Made by a program: the position numbers and the translations under genes. Shown piece by piece: positions 1 through 11,380 of a DNA stretch of 64,000 bases. The notes below the pieces were generated by a model. The model was not told where the DNA came from. It saw only the letters and a program-made list of their open reading frames with translations, and ran no database searches. Where the stretch lies: positions 434,001 through 498,000 of the forward strand of contig JBDOQK010000021.1 of NCBI GenBank assembly GCA_040437565.1, written 5' to 3'. Every line of letters starts with the position of its first letter. Position 1 is the first letter of the stretch. The DNA is from Albugo candida. Its lineage: Eukaryota > Oomycota > Peronosporomycetes > Albuginales.

Positions 1-92
1 CAGACTCAGTTCACACAGACAGCAATGCTTTAGTAGCTACTGTATGAAGCTGTAAGCATGATATGAAGATAATATATTACATTTGTACTCAA

Positions 93-353
93 ACCCCAAA
101 CCCTAAACCCTAATTTGCCTACTGATGGCGGCCAGATTTAACGCTTTGATAGGAAATACTAGCTATCTAGAAGAACAAGGCAACTTTTAGAGCCTTATAA
201 ATTATCCAAAAATCATCCAATCTGAAATCCAAGCCTTTTGTTTTGAAGCGCTAGACTGTATCTATCATATAAAATCTCTGGTTTTGTTATGCGATAATTT
301 ATGCTTGAAGAGTAGTGAATTTACTAAGGCCTAAAAAGTTACAAGTTATAGGT
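93..353 (+). repeat. ~260-bp repeat with telomere-like motif, left copy
   Basis: This segment begins with about two and a half units of CCCTAAA (roughly 91-113) and runs to the phrase AAAAGTTACAAGTTATAGGTG near 353. By eye it is roughly 80% identical, over its whole length, to the reverse complement of 33250-33514. The two copies therefore form a widely spaced inverted repeat, each with the telomere-like motif at its outer end. It has no coding potential and no tRNA-type promoter boxes. It could be a dispersed subtelomeric repeat, an old solo LTR, or the end of a large element; I cannot decide between these. Confidence 0.7.
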
Positions 354-360
354 GACGTGT

Positions 361-857
361 ACTGTATTCACTCACCACGCTCAATTTTATTGGCTTAAAT
401 TCATCAATAATCATCACTCAATTCAACTACACCTCGCCACACCCGCACTATAAATTAAATTCAACATATTTACCTTGTACACTTAGCACATAACCATAGA
501 ATTTGCTTTGATATGTATATTACAAATTGTGCTTTTATTTAGGACGTTAAGTCTGCAATTATAAACACAACGTTTAGGAAATTATGAAAAAGCTATTCTT
601 AAAATTAAAAAATAACAATCTTAGCTTTTTTCAGTGAGTACTCGCGATATAAGAGATTGGCTGATTGATCTAGAAAGCTGAGAATCTGGATTTTTTTCTT
701 TCGAGTGAATCGAATGGTACTTAGTCGAGTGAATTGTGGTTGTGAGTTGAGTGGTAGTAGTTGTTACAAGTAAGTGAATACTGTATTGATTTCGGTCTAA
801 AGTCAAATTGAGTGAATATTAGCCAATGAAGTGTGGGGGTGGGGTGAGTGAATACTA
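361..857. mobile_element. MITE-like inverted-repeat element
   Basis: The ends are inverted copies of each other: TATTCACTCACC followed by an AT-rich stretch and ATTGGCTTA at 365-400 matches the reverse complement of 820-855. The inside holds many scattered ATTCACTC/GAGTGAAT repeats and no convincing coding region; a 61-codon frame there is low complexity. Size and structure suggest a non-autonomous DNA transposon. No clear target-site duplication is visible. Confidence 0.5.
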
Positions 858-2317
858 ACGGCTCCCTAGAGAAATCGCCCGGTTCCATCAAGCTCGGTTT
901 TTCGGTAATGTGGTCAAAATCGATTTCTTATAAGATAAATCAACAAATTCATTGTCTTCCAACATGTGTCAACAATATGTGGTAAAGTCGCCCAATTCCG
1001 TTCGAGTAGTTCGCGGGCATTTTAAAGCTGAAATTTCCCTTTACATGCGGTAATTGCTCCGCAACCTCCTTGCTTCAACTCTGCTCAATTTGTCGGTCAG
1101 GTACGGAAAAGAATGTTTCACTTATTGTATCTACGCATTTAAATAATTAATCAAAGAGATGATCATAGAACGGCAATTTCTACCTTTTGCAGTAACTTGC
1201 AAATGCGAAGATGTATTTTGCGAAGAATGAAAAGGATGTATAAACTCAGGGTTTCAACATGAATTTGCGAAAGAGGAGAAGTATTCTCCATCCATCCCTT
1301 CTTTGTAGCGTGGAAAAATTCAGTCAGAGCTTCCGGTGAGAGATCGTCACATTTGTAAAGGCCGTCGAGCGGTACCGCATCAAACAGCAATAGTCCCATT
1401 GAAACCCATTATTTGAAGGCGCACTTTGAAATGGAGTGTATTTGTGCTCAATGATACTGAGCGGATGGTTCTTTTGCAGTCCTCCCGACTCATTGCATCT
1501 GAGCGTCGTCTCTTATGCATATCACTGCCATTCACGCGTCTTACCGGCGAATGTAAAAAGATATCATATCGACGCTGATGCAAGTTTTTTTGATTTATCA
1601 CAAAAATAAAGGTCGAAGTTCTACTTTCATTGACGATCATTCGCCTGCTCTTGCTTGTGTATGACAGTTTAGCATGAAGCTCATTGATCTATAAACAATG
1701 CAATAGCTATTTTATACGTTACCTGCTTTTTGGTGTACTTCCAACGTACTAGCGGGATGTCTTCTCCATATCTACATGAAAGAATCATACCATCACCTCG
1801 GTCAATGGATCGATCAATCCAATAAGATACTGACTCATTCTCTGATGTAAACCGACTCGTAAGTCTCACTCCCTACATGGTTGTGTTTACGATTTGATGG
1901 CTCGTATGACATGGAAAGCACTTACGCGTCCATTGCAGCATACTAAATTCGTGCGGATAAAGTAGTCGTTGAATAACTCCTTTTCATCATTTGCAATACT
2001 TGCGTAATAAGCTTAATCTTCGCCTTTGGTGCCTAAAATTGTTCCCAAGATCACTATATCGTGGTTGATATCTATCACTATGTGAGTGTGAATTCCCGCA
2101 AAGCAAGCCGCTATATAAACCCAAGTGTCTTCATTTCAGGCTTAGAGTCCAAATATGAGCTAAATCCTCGCATTCAATCTTCGAAATTCAGACTTTTGTC
2201 GGCACCGACTTTTATTAATTATGATCCTTTGCACCGGTTCCTTTTTCTCGTCAAAACGTTCTGCACCTTGCTGACGTATAATTATCTTGGGACTACAAAG
2301 TACAGAAGCAAATTAAT

Positions 2318-2417
2318 NNNNNNNNNNNNNNNNNNNNNNNNNNNNNNNNNNNNNNNNNNNNNNNNNNNNNNNNNNNNNNNNNNNNNNNNNNNNNNNNNNN
2401 NNNNNNNNNNNNNNNNN
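2318..2417. other. Assembly gap (100 N) with repeated flank
   Basis: Exactly 100 N. The 219 bases before the gap (2099-2317) recur directly after it (2418-2636), consistent with two overlapping contigs scaffolded without being merged. Confidence 0.95.
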
Positions 2418-3067
2418 CAAAGCAAGCCGCTATATAAACCCAAGTGTCTTCATTTCAGGCTTAGAGTCCAAATATGAGCTAAATCCTCGCATTCAATCTT
2501 CGAAATTCAGACTTTTGTCGGCACCGACTTTTATTAATTATGATCCTTTGCACCGGTTCCTTTTTCTCGTCAAAACGTTCTGCACCTTGCTGACGTATAA
2601 TTATCTTGGGACTACAAAGTACAGAAGCAAATTAATAGAAGGATCGTTGATCATTCCAAAGATTGATAGATTTTGCGTCTTCTTTATTTGGAGCCTCTTG
2701 AATACTTCAAGCATCCCAAATTCAAGATCGGCAGTGACCGGATAATGTCAAATTCTATTATCACTGGATAAGGCGATATCGAGCTTTCCATATTTTTGAG
2801 ATGGTTGTAAAATCACTGCAATCATGAGAAGGATTCAATCACATTTCATCCAGTTTAACATTCCTAATGATGTCGTGTAAGTAACAATACTTATGGGTTA
2901 TAAACTATACCCCATTTCATGATACCATTTAGAAACTCAGCATGATTGACGTGCCCGGTAGGATCCCGACTCCATAAATTTTGACCTCGTTGTTGTTAAC
3001 ATTCGATGATGAAAAGATTAGAAGATATTTGGATATTTGAGATCGGACAATACAGAGAGTGTCTGAT

Positions 3068-3167
3068 NNNNNNNNNNNNNNNNNNNNNNNNNNNNNNNNN
3101 NNNNNNNNNNNNNNNNNNNNNNNNNNNNNNNNNNNNNNNNNNNNNNNNNNNNNNNNNNNNNNNNNNN
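3068..3167. other. Assembly gap (100 N) with repeated flank
   Basis: Exactly 100 N. Bases 2744-3067 (324 bp) recur as 3168-3491 on the other side. Confidence 0.95.
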
Positions 3168-3500
3168 AATGTCAAATTCTATTATCACTGGATAAGGCGA
3201 TATCGAGCTTTCCATATTTTTGAGATGGTTGTAAAATCACTGCAATCATGAGAAGGATTCAATCACATTTCATCCAGTTTAACATTCCTAATGATGTCGT
3301 GTAAGTAACAATACTTATGGGTTATAAACTATACCCCATTTCATGATACCATTTAGAAACTCAGCATGATTGACGTGCCCGGTAGGATCCCGACTCCATA
3401 AATTTTGACCTCGTTGTTGTTAACATTCGATGATGAAAAGATTAGAAGATATTTGGATATTTGAGATCGGACAATACAGAGAGTGTCTGATGTTTTAGAT

Positions 3501-4760
3501 ATGCAGCTTATAAAAGGAAGTCATTCAATTCAACATGCGATTTCTCAAGTTTTGTTTGAAGCCTTAGCGTCACATCCGGGCTGCTGTGGTGCGTTAATGT
3601 TTTCGGGCTGTTGATACTTGGCATTGAATTCTTTTAAAGAGACGCACAAGAAATGGCACACGAAGAACATGCTGCCCGAGGAGCATATTCCGGGCTCCCG
3701 TTACACTTTTTACGTTGCTCTCTTCTACAACCTTTCGCTGTGTACTACACTTCACTGGCTCCCGATCTTGCACCAAAATACATCTTCAGCTTACCGCCGC
3801 TTTAATTCTTAGTTGCGCTTCACAACAATCTCTTTAGCCCTTCGCCTTCGATTTCCTTGCTAAAGGATCGAAGCTCAGTCTGCAAATAAGAGCGACGAAC
3901 GTTCTTAGAATCGAACGAGCTCATCTTAAACTCTCAGAATCGGAAAAGAATCCAAATGGTGTTTTACGTTTCCTGACCCCACGATCAGCTTCTCGTAAAG
4001 TGCAAAAGCGTTTCTCACTGCTTCATTTCAAGACGCTTCCAGAATATCACCAAGGTAAAATGGAAAAAGACATCAGCACATTGATATTGCCGTCAACAGT
4101 CTCACTTTCATTTTGGCCGTCATATGTTTATCGACTTCAAAAGTCGATAGATTGAACGGATGAAATCGTCTGCGCTTCTTTTATTCCCATTTATTTCTCG
4201 GTTTGTTGGTATTGAATCGCTTCTATTCGGCTTTCTATTGTGCTGAAGTCAAAATGATGCGCGCGATTCACTTCACTACATAGAGTAATGATTCTCATAA
4301 GGGCAATTAGATTGCCCAAATTGTCGTGAACATAACACGGCGGGTGCAAGCTTCGGTATAAATAGCACAGGTAAAATACAGCATGAGTAGCGATGATTGA
4401 TGGTCGATATGCCATTTTCAAGTGATGCAAATAACTGAAACTTATCCTTACGTATGGCTAATTTAATTCATCCAAGAAGATGAGACAGATATACAAAGAA
4501 CTCACTGCACATCTCTCGAACGTGTACGGTGATGCATGATAAGCAGATTGGTCAATAGGGGACAAGATCATGTAAAGCAGCCTTCTGCATTTTCGGATCT
4601 AGCGTCACGTTTTAGCTGGACAACCAGAGACTCGTATCTGCGAATTAGAGAGTAGTTGAGTAAGATGTAGCATCTCAGGCTATAGACCGTAAGAGAGAAT
4701 CTTGAAGCAAGCAACAAAAAATTAGTTTCTTTTGATTATTTTTGCAGGATTAAACCGCGA
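3501..4760. other. No recognisable gene
   Basis: This 1.26-kb stretch lies downstream of the aspartyl protease remnant. It holds only short frames (for example 3618-3812 plus and 4191-4430 minus, 79 codons) without motifs, signal peptides or repeats that I can recognise. Confidence 0.5.
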
Positions 4761-4762
4761 AA

Positions 4763-6163
4763 TCAAGCAGACGAAGAAATGCCATGGTGAAAGGTTTCTG
4801 GGTGGAAAAGACTGGACTTTCGTAACACGACATTCTGAGTTTTTACAAATGCGGCACCAATGACCCAAAAGCTCTTGTTTGAGTTGGGTTGAACAACCAG
4901 ATAGCACCTACCGTCGTCGGTGTTTCGCATACAATAATTTGTATACGAAAGTGTGAAGGCCATCTTATTATCAGATGAGAATGTGAATGTTGGAAGATTC
5001 AGATTGTCAATCTGACCACAAACAATCGAATCACTTGATGCCCCATTTCGCTTTCTCATCAAAGACCGTAGAAGAATGTCATAAGCCCATTTTGGAAACA
5101 TGCTGTGAATTCTTGAGAAGTTGAAATCGGCTATTCCATTTTTAAAAGTTCCATCGCCTACTTTGATATCCACCGACATCATACGGATTATTTTACTGCG
5201 CGTGCCAATTGGTTCTTGATAATACCTGATCGGATTAAGATTCGATAGACCCTTTTTCGTAGTATTGTAAAGCTTTGGCCGGTTCAGTGTGTTATCCCAT
5301 GTCAAAACAATAACTCGATCTGGATTTTGTTCCAAGTCCGTTATGAGCATTTGAACGGTANNNNNNNNNNNNNNNNNNNNNNNNNNNNNNNNNNNNNNNN
5401 NNNNNNNNNNNNNNNNNNNNNNNNNNNNNNNNNNNNNNNNNNNNNNNNNNNNNNNNNNNNACCGTAGAAGAATGTCATAAGCCCATTTTGGAAACATGCT
5501 GTGAATTCTTGAGAAGTTGAAATCGGCTATTCCATTTTTAAAAGTTCCATCGCCTACTTTGATATCCACCGACATCATACGGATTATTTTACTGCGCGTG
5601 CCAATTGGTTCTTGATAATACCTGATCGGATTAAGATTCGATAGACCCTTTTTCGTAGTATTGTAAAGCTTTGGCCGGTTCAGTGTGTTATCCCATGTCA
5701 AAACAATAACTCGATCTGGATTTTGTTCCAAGTCCGTTATGAGCATTTGAACGGTACACATTTGGTAATGGAATTCATCTCCTTCCCTTCCAGAGATAGC
5801 TAGCAATTCCAATCGTTTAACGTCTTCCAGAGTCAACGAGAGTAAAGTCTCTCCCGTTAGTAGATTCCTTTATCTGTGGTATCGTTACCGTAAATAAGTC
5901 TGGATTGCGGATAGACGTGACCGAAAGAGGAATCTCGAACGCGTTCGAGTGATGGATTACCCAGTAGAGCCAAACTTTTATTTTTGCAACGTACATTGTC
6001 CTAGCTGGTGAATTTGACAATGAATGCCAGCGTACGGCTCCGCTAGACCATACAGTGTAAGCGTGGGACAAAAAGCTTTTGGCAGCTGCATATCAGAATA
6101 TCGGGAAAGTATGCATAGCAGCTGTACTACGATAAAATCGAAATCGAAAGCGGATAAGGTCAA
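4763..6163 (-). pseudogene. Broken pepsin-type (A1) aspartyl protease, C-terminal lobe
   Basis: The minus strand encodes the second lobe of an A1-family aspartyl protease. In order it shows a YWV...FEIPLSV segment (about 5905-5975), the second active-site motif LVDSG at about 5830, a stretch NLPTFTFSSDNK...YC (about 4930-5000), and near the C-terminus FWVIGAAFV...VVL (about 4805-4860), matching the family's W-I-L/I-G-x-x-F strand. The LVDSG motif ends one frame and the rest of the lobe continues in the next (the second frame opens at a TTG, 5836), so a frameshift lies directly after the catalytic aspartate. A third frame (5978-6163) holds further upstream sequence. I could not find the first lobe with its DTGS motif in order, so the gene looks truncated as well as shifted. 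An N run inside (5361-5460) with a 296-bp repeated flank breaks it artificially too. Family enzymes cleave proteins in secretory or vacuolar compartments. A sequencing error rather than true decay cannot be excluded for the single shift. Confidence 0.65.
5361..5460. other. Assembly gap (100 N) with repeated flank, inside the protease remnant
   Basis: Exactly 100 N. Bases 5065-5360 recur as 5461-5756, so the apparent internal duplication of the protease coding sequence is an assembly effect. Confidence 0.95.
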
Positions 6164-6567
6164 GGTACGATAAATTTGTTGTGCAATAAACTTGGGCGCT
6201 GTATTTTTGAAGCAGTCAATTTTTGCATTTACTTCCGCAACGAATGAACGGTGGACATATCTATATTACTGTCGACTTCAAGAAAATTATGCAGATGGAT
6301 GGAGCGTCAGCGTTGCGGTTAGTAAAGCAGTTCCTGCAAAGATTTGACATAGTTTGAAGTCGTGCTAGAATATATACGAAAGGGGTAAAACACATTCTTA
6401 TGAAATATAGAACGAAGCCAGATAGATGGACCGTAATGGGGCTCTAAACCTTCTGTAAAACAAGATATTTCTATATATCTTCCTGCTATTGTTCTCCTTC
6501 TGGTTCTATAACGTAAGAGATTCATATTTTCCACATTTCACTAAGAAACTTTTGGTTGATTTGAAAA

Positions 6568-6753
6568 ATGGAAAGTTTTCAAGTTGATTCGAGCGCATCC
6601 ACAAATATTTGGCGCGAAAGGGCTGGTCCTGATACATGTTTATGCTCTCTTTCCCTTCAATTCTTCAGTTTTACTTGTTCGTGCGCATGCAACGAGAAGC
6701 AGATTTTGATCCGGAATTATGAAGGTTCGTTAATCGGAATAATATGCAAGTGA
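6568..6753 (+). other. Cys-rich plus-strand frame resembling a protease N-lobe segment
   Basis: This 61-codon frame contains SSAST, then a cluster of cysteines (CLCSLS...TCSCACN), then IRNYEGSLIGI. Spacing of the cysteines and the Y-x-G-S-x-x-G ending loosely recall the first-lobe insert of plasmepsin-V/plant-type aspartyl proteases, but it lies on the strand opposite the neighbouring C-lobe remnant. It may be a rearranged piece of that gene or a coincidence. Confidence 0.2.
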
Positions 6754-9154
6754 ATTGCTAATCAAACCGATCGAATCGATTTTCTCTTTCTCGTCACATT
6801 TTGTTGGCAACGCGACTTCTATTTGCTGCAGGTGGAAAATTGTGGTTCGGGTCGAAGACTAGGATATAATACCATACAAGACGAGTCGTGAGAGATGCTC
6901 CAATCTGTTGCAAGGTCCGCAGTTTGTGAATTATGTCGCCCGATCGGACTGAAATACAAATCATTTCCGTGTGAAAAAGTTTCCACCAAAAATCGTATAC
7001 AATGACATCCTAATGAACAGATTCTGGTGGTATCGATAGCTCTCGATCTCTAAATCTGCAATCTTCTTCGATATCTGAGCCTGATGCAGCATATAACAAG
7101 GATGTTTTCTATGTATGCGAGACACACATACGGAACAGTTAATGGAAAGATAAGAGGCAGGCTTTAGATTGGTTTCTTTGATCAATAAAGTGAAGCCATA
7201 ACGATTAGATAAAAATTAGCAGCAAATGTCGTTGTTTAATAGAATCAGCAAAAGTAGCGTAGGGCGTATCAAAATTCTACAAGCTAATGATGTGGAGTTG
7301 GACATTCTTAGTCAAGTTGGGTCACATAAGCCCAACCATTCGAAGCAAAGCAATACGGAAAAGAAGCTTAATGGACTAATATCTAGCAGGATTGTAGCCA
7401 GACGCTCTGAATGTTTTAGAATTTTTTTCGTCCCGTCGTCATTTGCAAATTGTTATCATCTCATTTAATTTCGATGTAGCCATGAATATTCGAGAACGAT
7501 ACTCACTGACTTGATTTACATGTGTGTCTTGTTCAACTTTGTAGTATTTTCACTAGGCTCATCACTGCTTGTAGCCTCTGAATTTGTATGACATCTATCA
7601 TTTGTCCGAAACGCACCCTCCTAAGAATTCTTTCGTTTGAATCATCACAAATTCATTTTCCTTGTTGCAGTAGTACGTGGAATACTGAAATCTTTGTACC
7701 ACAAGCCCGATTTTCAACGAGCTTGGACTAGTGGAAGCCTTGATCTTGCTTTCTTCGACTCCTAGCTCATGATGTTATAGATCTAATAGCAATATTGAGG
7801 TGTGATGGGTGACTCTTTCATGTCGGTAAAAGAGTGGCATGCCATCGTAGAATGATTGGAGACGCGCAAGGATTGCAAGGTGTAGATAGTGTCATCAAAT
7901 TTTTCAATACATCAATGAGGGACGAAGTACACTAGCCACCAGAAAGTTAACCTTCAAAAGCAAGCGATGTTTCAGCATCACAAGTGTTTTTTTTTATTGT
8001 GTCTTATCTGATGCATACTTCCTCCAAAGGCGTCAGATTCTCCGCAGAAGCATTATCCACTCTGCCTGTATCGGTTCGGCTTTTGCGGAATTGCACTCAG
8101 TGTGGAGCGTTAATCGTCATATCGCAGTGTGCAAGTATATGTATGCAGTTTGGTCTCATCGATAGATTTACGGGGAGCAGTTGCCGAATGGATCCACTTC
8201 CACGGTAAAGGCCATGCTAAGCGGTATATAGTTCACGACCGGTGGCCATGTAAGCTGCATTGACACATCCGGCAACTATCACATCAGATTGACGCACATG
8301 CTCCCGAACATCTTGCACGCTTCTCAACTATTTCGTGAAGATCTAAATTGCTTACTGTGTTGTCGATAGGCCTTTACGTCATTACTTTGATGCATTCCTA
8401 GCCATACTAGAGCAATGTACCTGATCCTTGCATCCGATACAAGTTTGTCGTTCATCCTTACCCATCTGACTGATATTCATCTTCACAAACTCTGTCGCTC
8501 GTCTCAAAGTACCAGTCATTTCGCCGTCCTAAAAAAGCCAACACCGCTACAAAAATTTATAGCGGAAGAGGGTGCATCAGGTAAAAGACCTGTGAAAATT
8601 AACGTCGGGATTGTGACCGGTCGAAAACAGTTTGATTGAAGTCGGCTCGTAATGGGATTTCTTAGACTTTCGACAGGCATGCCTTCGTGCACGATATGAT
8701 TCTGTACAGCGGTATCACATCCATTTCCATTCGGTCCGTTGCATAATATATCGCATCGAGCATAAGTAACGAAATTGCGGCGCTTAACGATGAAATCAGT
8801 GTAAGCAATCGACGCGGAAAAGGACGTTTTCGAATCTTCAACACACCTCTTTCAGTTTGGCGTCATGCTCAGAAAACTCATCTGCGTCCGATTTCCCCGA
8901 CTGCATCTTCTCACGACTTAGCATGACCACATCACTTATATTCAACGCTGAAAACCAGAATGTTTACAATTCTCTCTTCCATTGGGAGTGATGGTCCCGT
9001 GTCGACGAGATTAGCGCATGAGGATACATTGAGTCACTTTTTAGTGACGAACTTGTGTACTGTCTAATTTCTACTTTGACCTGCTGCGAAGCCAATTGAA
9101 AGGTTACTTTCAGATATTAATACTGATGAAAGAAAAGCGATACGAACCTCAGAT
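6754..9154. other. Gene-poor stretch
   Basis: Only short frames are present, such as 6961-7185 minus (74 codons, several cysteines), 7226-7468 plus (80 codons, lysine and serine rich) and 8415-8639 plus. None has a recognisable domain or a partner elsewhere in the window. No tRNA, SINE or inverted repeat was seen. Confidence 0.4.
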
Positions 9155-10284
9155 GTGCGGGAAGTGGATGCAGCGGATGTAGTGTCGGGAGGGAAAGCAG
9201 GGAATCGGACTCCCTACTTTGGAGTGGGATTGGGTGAAAATAGGCCAATTACACGTATAGATCAATTAACGAGCGACAGTGGAACAGGAAGATTGGTTGA
9301 AAAGGGACGTAAGGAGCAGGGTCGGCTTCACAAGGGTGAGGTGTAAGCCCTTGGAAACCAGATCGAATCAATTACGCAGCAAGCTGCGCAATAATTCAAT
9401 CGTCATTAAAAATAAATGTGAAAATAAATCTGACTTAATAGTCAGAAATCAGTTTTCACACTGATTAGAACANNNNNNNNNNNNNNNNNNNNNNNNNNNN
9501 NNNNNNNNNNNNNNNNNNNNNNNNNNNNNNNNNNNNNNNNNNNNNNNNNNNNNNNNNNNNNNNNNNNNNNNNGGTTATGAATCCTTGCAGTAAATTACGG
9601 CTGTGTTCGATTTCATTCAATACCAATGTTAATTTTCACATAGAGCCGATAACCAATTTACGGGAAAATGAAGCATTCGCGGTAATAACATCACAACACA
9701 CATAACGCAATTGAATTTAGAAGCAGCAGTAGAGAATGCCGGCTGAATCAATTTACAGCTAATGGAATAACTTTCTAGGAAAGATTGGTTGCTAGTCTCA
9801 CTATATCCAAATGGATTTCTCACCAAGTTGGCGCACATGTCAAGCTTAGTGTCGTGAAGTCATTGTGCTGTCCGTAGATGGAGACCAACAACGATACAAG
9901 AAGCGATGCATACGCAACGTGTAAGCTTCAGCTGGTTAATGATCAGTCAGGAATGTTTGCTTCGATGCATTGACAACAAAAGCACCAGCTTCGTTCATGA
10001 GAGTACAGTAAACTGCAGAACGTTAGCACATGCATGCAAATAGAGTCGCAAGTGACACATTGTGAACGGTATCAAGTAGACCGTCACTCGCCGCATCTCA
10101 ACACATTTGGTTCAACGCACAAGACACGCACATATTTGTTGAATAAACGAACGTATCACAGTACATTATTTTCTTTTTCACCAAACTATCGAAAATTCGT
10201 GCTGCGTTATCCACGGCGCCAAAAGGAATATACTGGAGAATTTGTATTAATCAGATGCCTCGTGCTTTGCTCCTGTACCAAAAC
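9155..10284. other. Unassigned stretch around an assembly gap
   Basis: A 63-codon plus-strand frame at 9155-9346 is rich in Gly, Arg and Lys and has no recognisable motif. A 69-codon minus frame lies at 9629-9838. The left and right flanks of the N run do not repeat each other, unlike most gaps here. No gene can be named. Confidence 0.35.
9473..9572. other. Assembly gap (100 N)
   Basis: Exactly 100 N; flanks are not obviously repeated, so real sequence of unknown length may be missing. Confidence 0.9.
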
Positions 10285-10680
10285 CTAATTTTCTTCGATG
10301 TACTCATCGTTCCAATCCCCAGTAACAACAAGAGACTGGATTACGTAGCTCACCGATAACTGTCGAAGAAACCGGTCATACGGGAAATGCGATCCATATG
10401 TCACTTTTCCCTCACAACTGCTACATTTCAAGCGGGGTAAGTAAAGCACCAACCACAGATGTTTCTTTTCATGAGAGACGAGAACAACTTTGTGATTGGG
10501 CGCAAGACAGATGAAGCACTTCTGGAAAGCCATTATATCTGATGCGTCTTGCGTTTTTTGTGAAGTCCACTTGGCAACTACCACAACTGGAGCAGACGTT
10601 GAGCTTGGAGGACGATTCAGATCGACATCCTAAATTTTGCCGTACTCGGAGTCGCAAATAGTGTCGTCAAAAAATCGAAA
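10285..10680 (-). pseudogene. Relic of the CCG secreted-effector family (C-terminal part)
   Basis: The minus strand ends in a segment clearly related to the C-terminus of the intact CCG protein at 28177-29961. Shared features, in order, are DLN followed by a Ser/Thr/Pro-rich spacer, an AKW or YKW block, a C-x2-C-L motif (KCFICL here, LCFKCL there), a hydrophobic VVL/VVVLS strand, a W-x-V-x-Y strand, a second C-x2-C (CSSC here, CPPC there), then a P-Y-x4-RQ ending. Upstream of this the similarity continues weakly (DTIC matching DIVC) but is interrupted, and the N-terminal signal peptide and first CCG motif are not found. I read it as a truncated, broken paralogue. It abuts a Ty3/Gypsy fragment on its right side, which may have contributed to its loss. 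The relationship rests on alignment by eye. Confidence 0.65.
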
Positions 10681-10839
10681 TCTTCACAATTTGATGATGG
10701 TTTGATTGCGCACTACAAACTTTCGAGACCTTCTTGGTTTGCATTTGAAGAGATCAGACACTGGAGTGGCGAAATATGTTGCATTTTTGAATATCTCGTT
10801 CAGGAATGGTGACTACCAAGAAGCAGCTAGGACCACAAT

Positions 10840-11380
10840 TGAAGTTGTCGTCTGTGTGCTGTCAAGCATCTTGGCGTTCCAAAGCCGCAACCATAGAGTG
10901 CAGCAACTGTGCATGCTGATCGGACGTCGTCGGGGTGGATATTATTGCCTTACATCCACGATTAATTGAATGTAGGTGGTTGATCTGGGGTATTGGGTAC
11001 TTCTCTTGATAACCTTTGGTCCGGGTTTTGAAAATTTTTCGATCGGTCGTTGGCGGGCGGGTACGACTTTGTTTCCCAGCGGTTCAAAATAAGACTAAGA
11101 CGGATTCGCTTTTGACAGGCGACGGCGGTGCTGACGAAGGCGGTTCTGCAAGGAAAGCGCGAACGTCGAGAACCAGCAAATGCCACCAGATGTGAAGACT
11201 TGTGCTTCACTAGGTATAGTTGTACTTAAGAGATTTAGGTCCGTACTTCGCTACCCTGTGTAAGCGTATCCGTCTAGATCCATCTATAAGTTTCATAATG
11301 GCGACATCAACTGACGTCAGACTGTGACGTCAGAATATGCATCTACCTGTGTAACCCTAACAGACCCGGGTGTTGAAAGT
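10840..11380 (-). mobile_element. Ty3/Gypsy fragment: LTR plus start of gag leader
   Basis: About 540 bp match, at roughly 70% by eye, the LTR and gag-leader region of the Gypsy element at 42230-42860, in the same orientation. Shared landmarks are GGTTGATCTGGGG, CAACCTTTGGTCCGGGTTTT (with small changes), CGCTACCCTGTG and a run of TGACGTCA-like motifs. The gag part breaks off near 10840. This is a truncated, old-looking fossil. Confidence 0.65.
11311..11333. promoter_or_regulatory. Two CRE-like TGACGTCA motifs in the LTR fragment
   Basis: CTGACGTCAG and GTGACGTCAG lie 14 bases apart. The related LTR at 42803-42850 carries four such motifs. They match the bZIP (ATF/CREB) palindrome and probably belong to the element's promoter. 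Confidence 0.4.

Larger units (their letters stand above)
858..3500. other. Unassigned region with two assembly gaps; possible degenerate minus-strand gene
   Basis: No gene can be named. Several short minus-strand frames (1163-1399, 1380-1640, 1681-1869, and an open stretch in the 2060-2745 area) follow one another and may be pieces of a decayed gene, but none shows a recognisable motif. The 2418-2636 and 3168-3491 parts repeat 2099-2317 and 2744-3067 across N runs, so they are probably artefactual. Plus-strand frames over the gaps contain N-derived codons and are not counted. Confidence 0.35.

Noticed and set aside
91-113. A true chromosome end
   Set aside because: Only two to three telomere-like units, embedded in unique sequence, and repeated in inverted form at 33.5 kb; more likely interstitial or subtelomeric.
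2061-2745. A duplicated plus-strand gene
   Set aside because: The duplication is a gap artefact and the frame has no recognisable domain.
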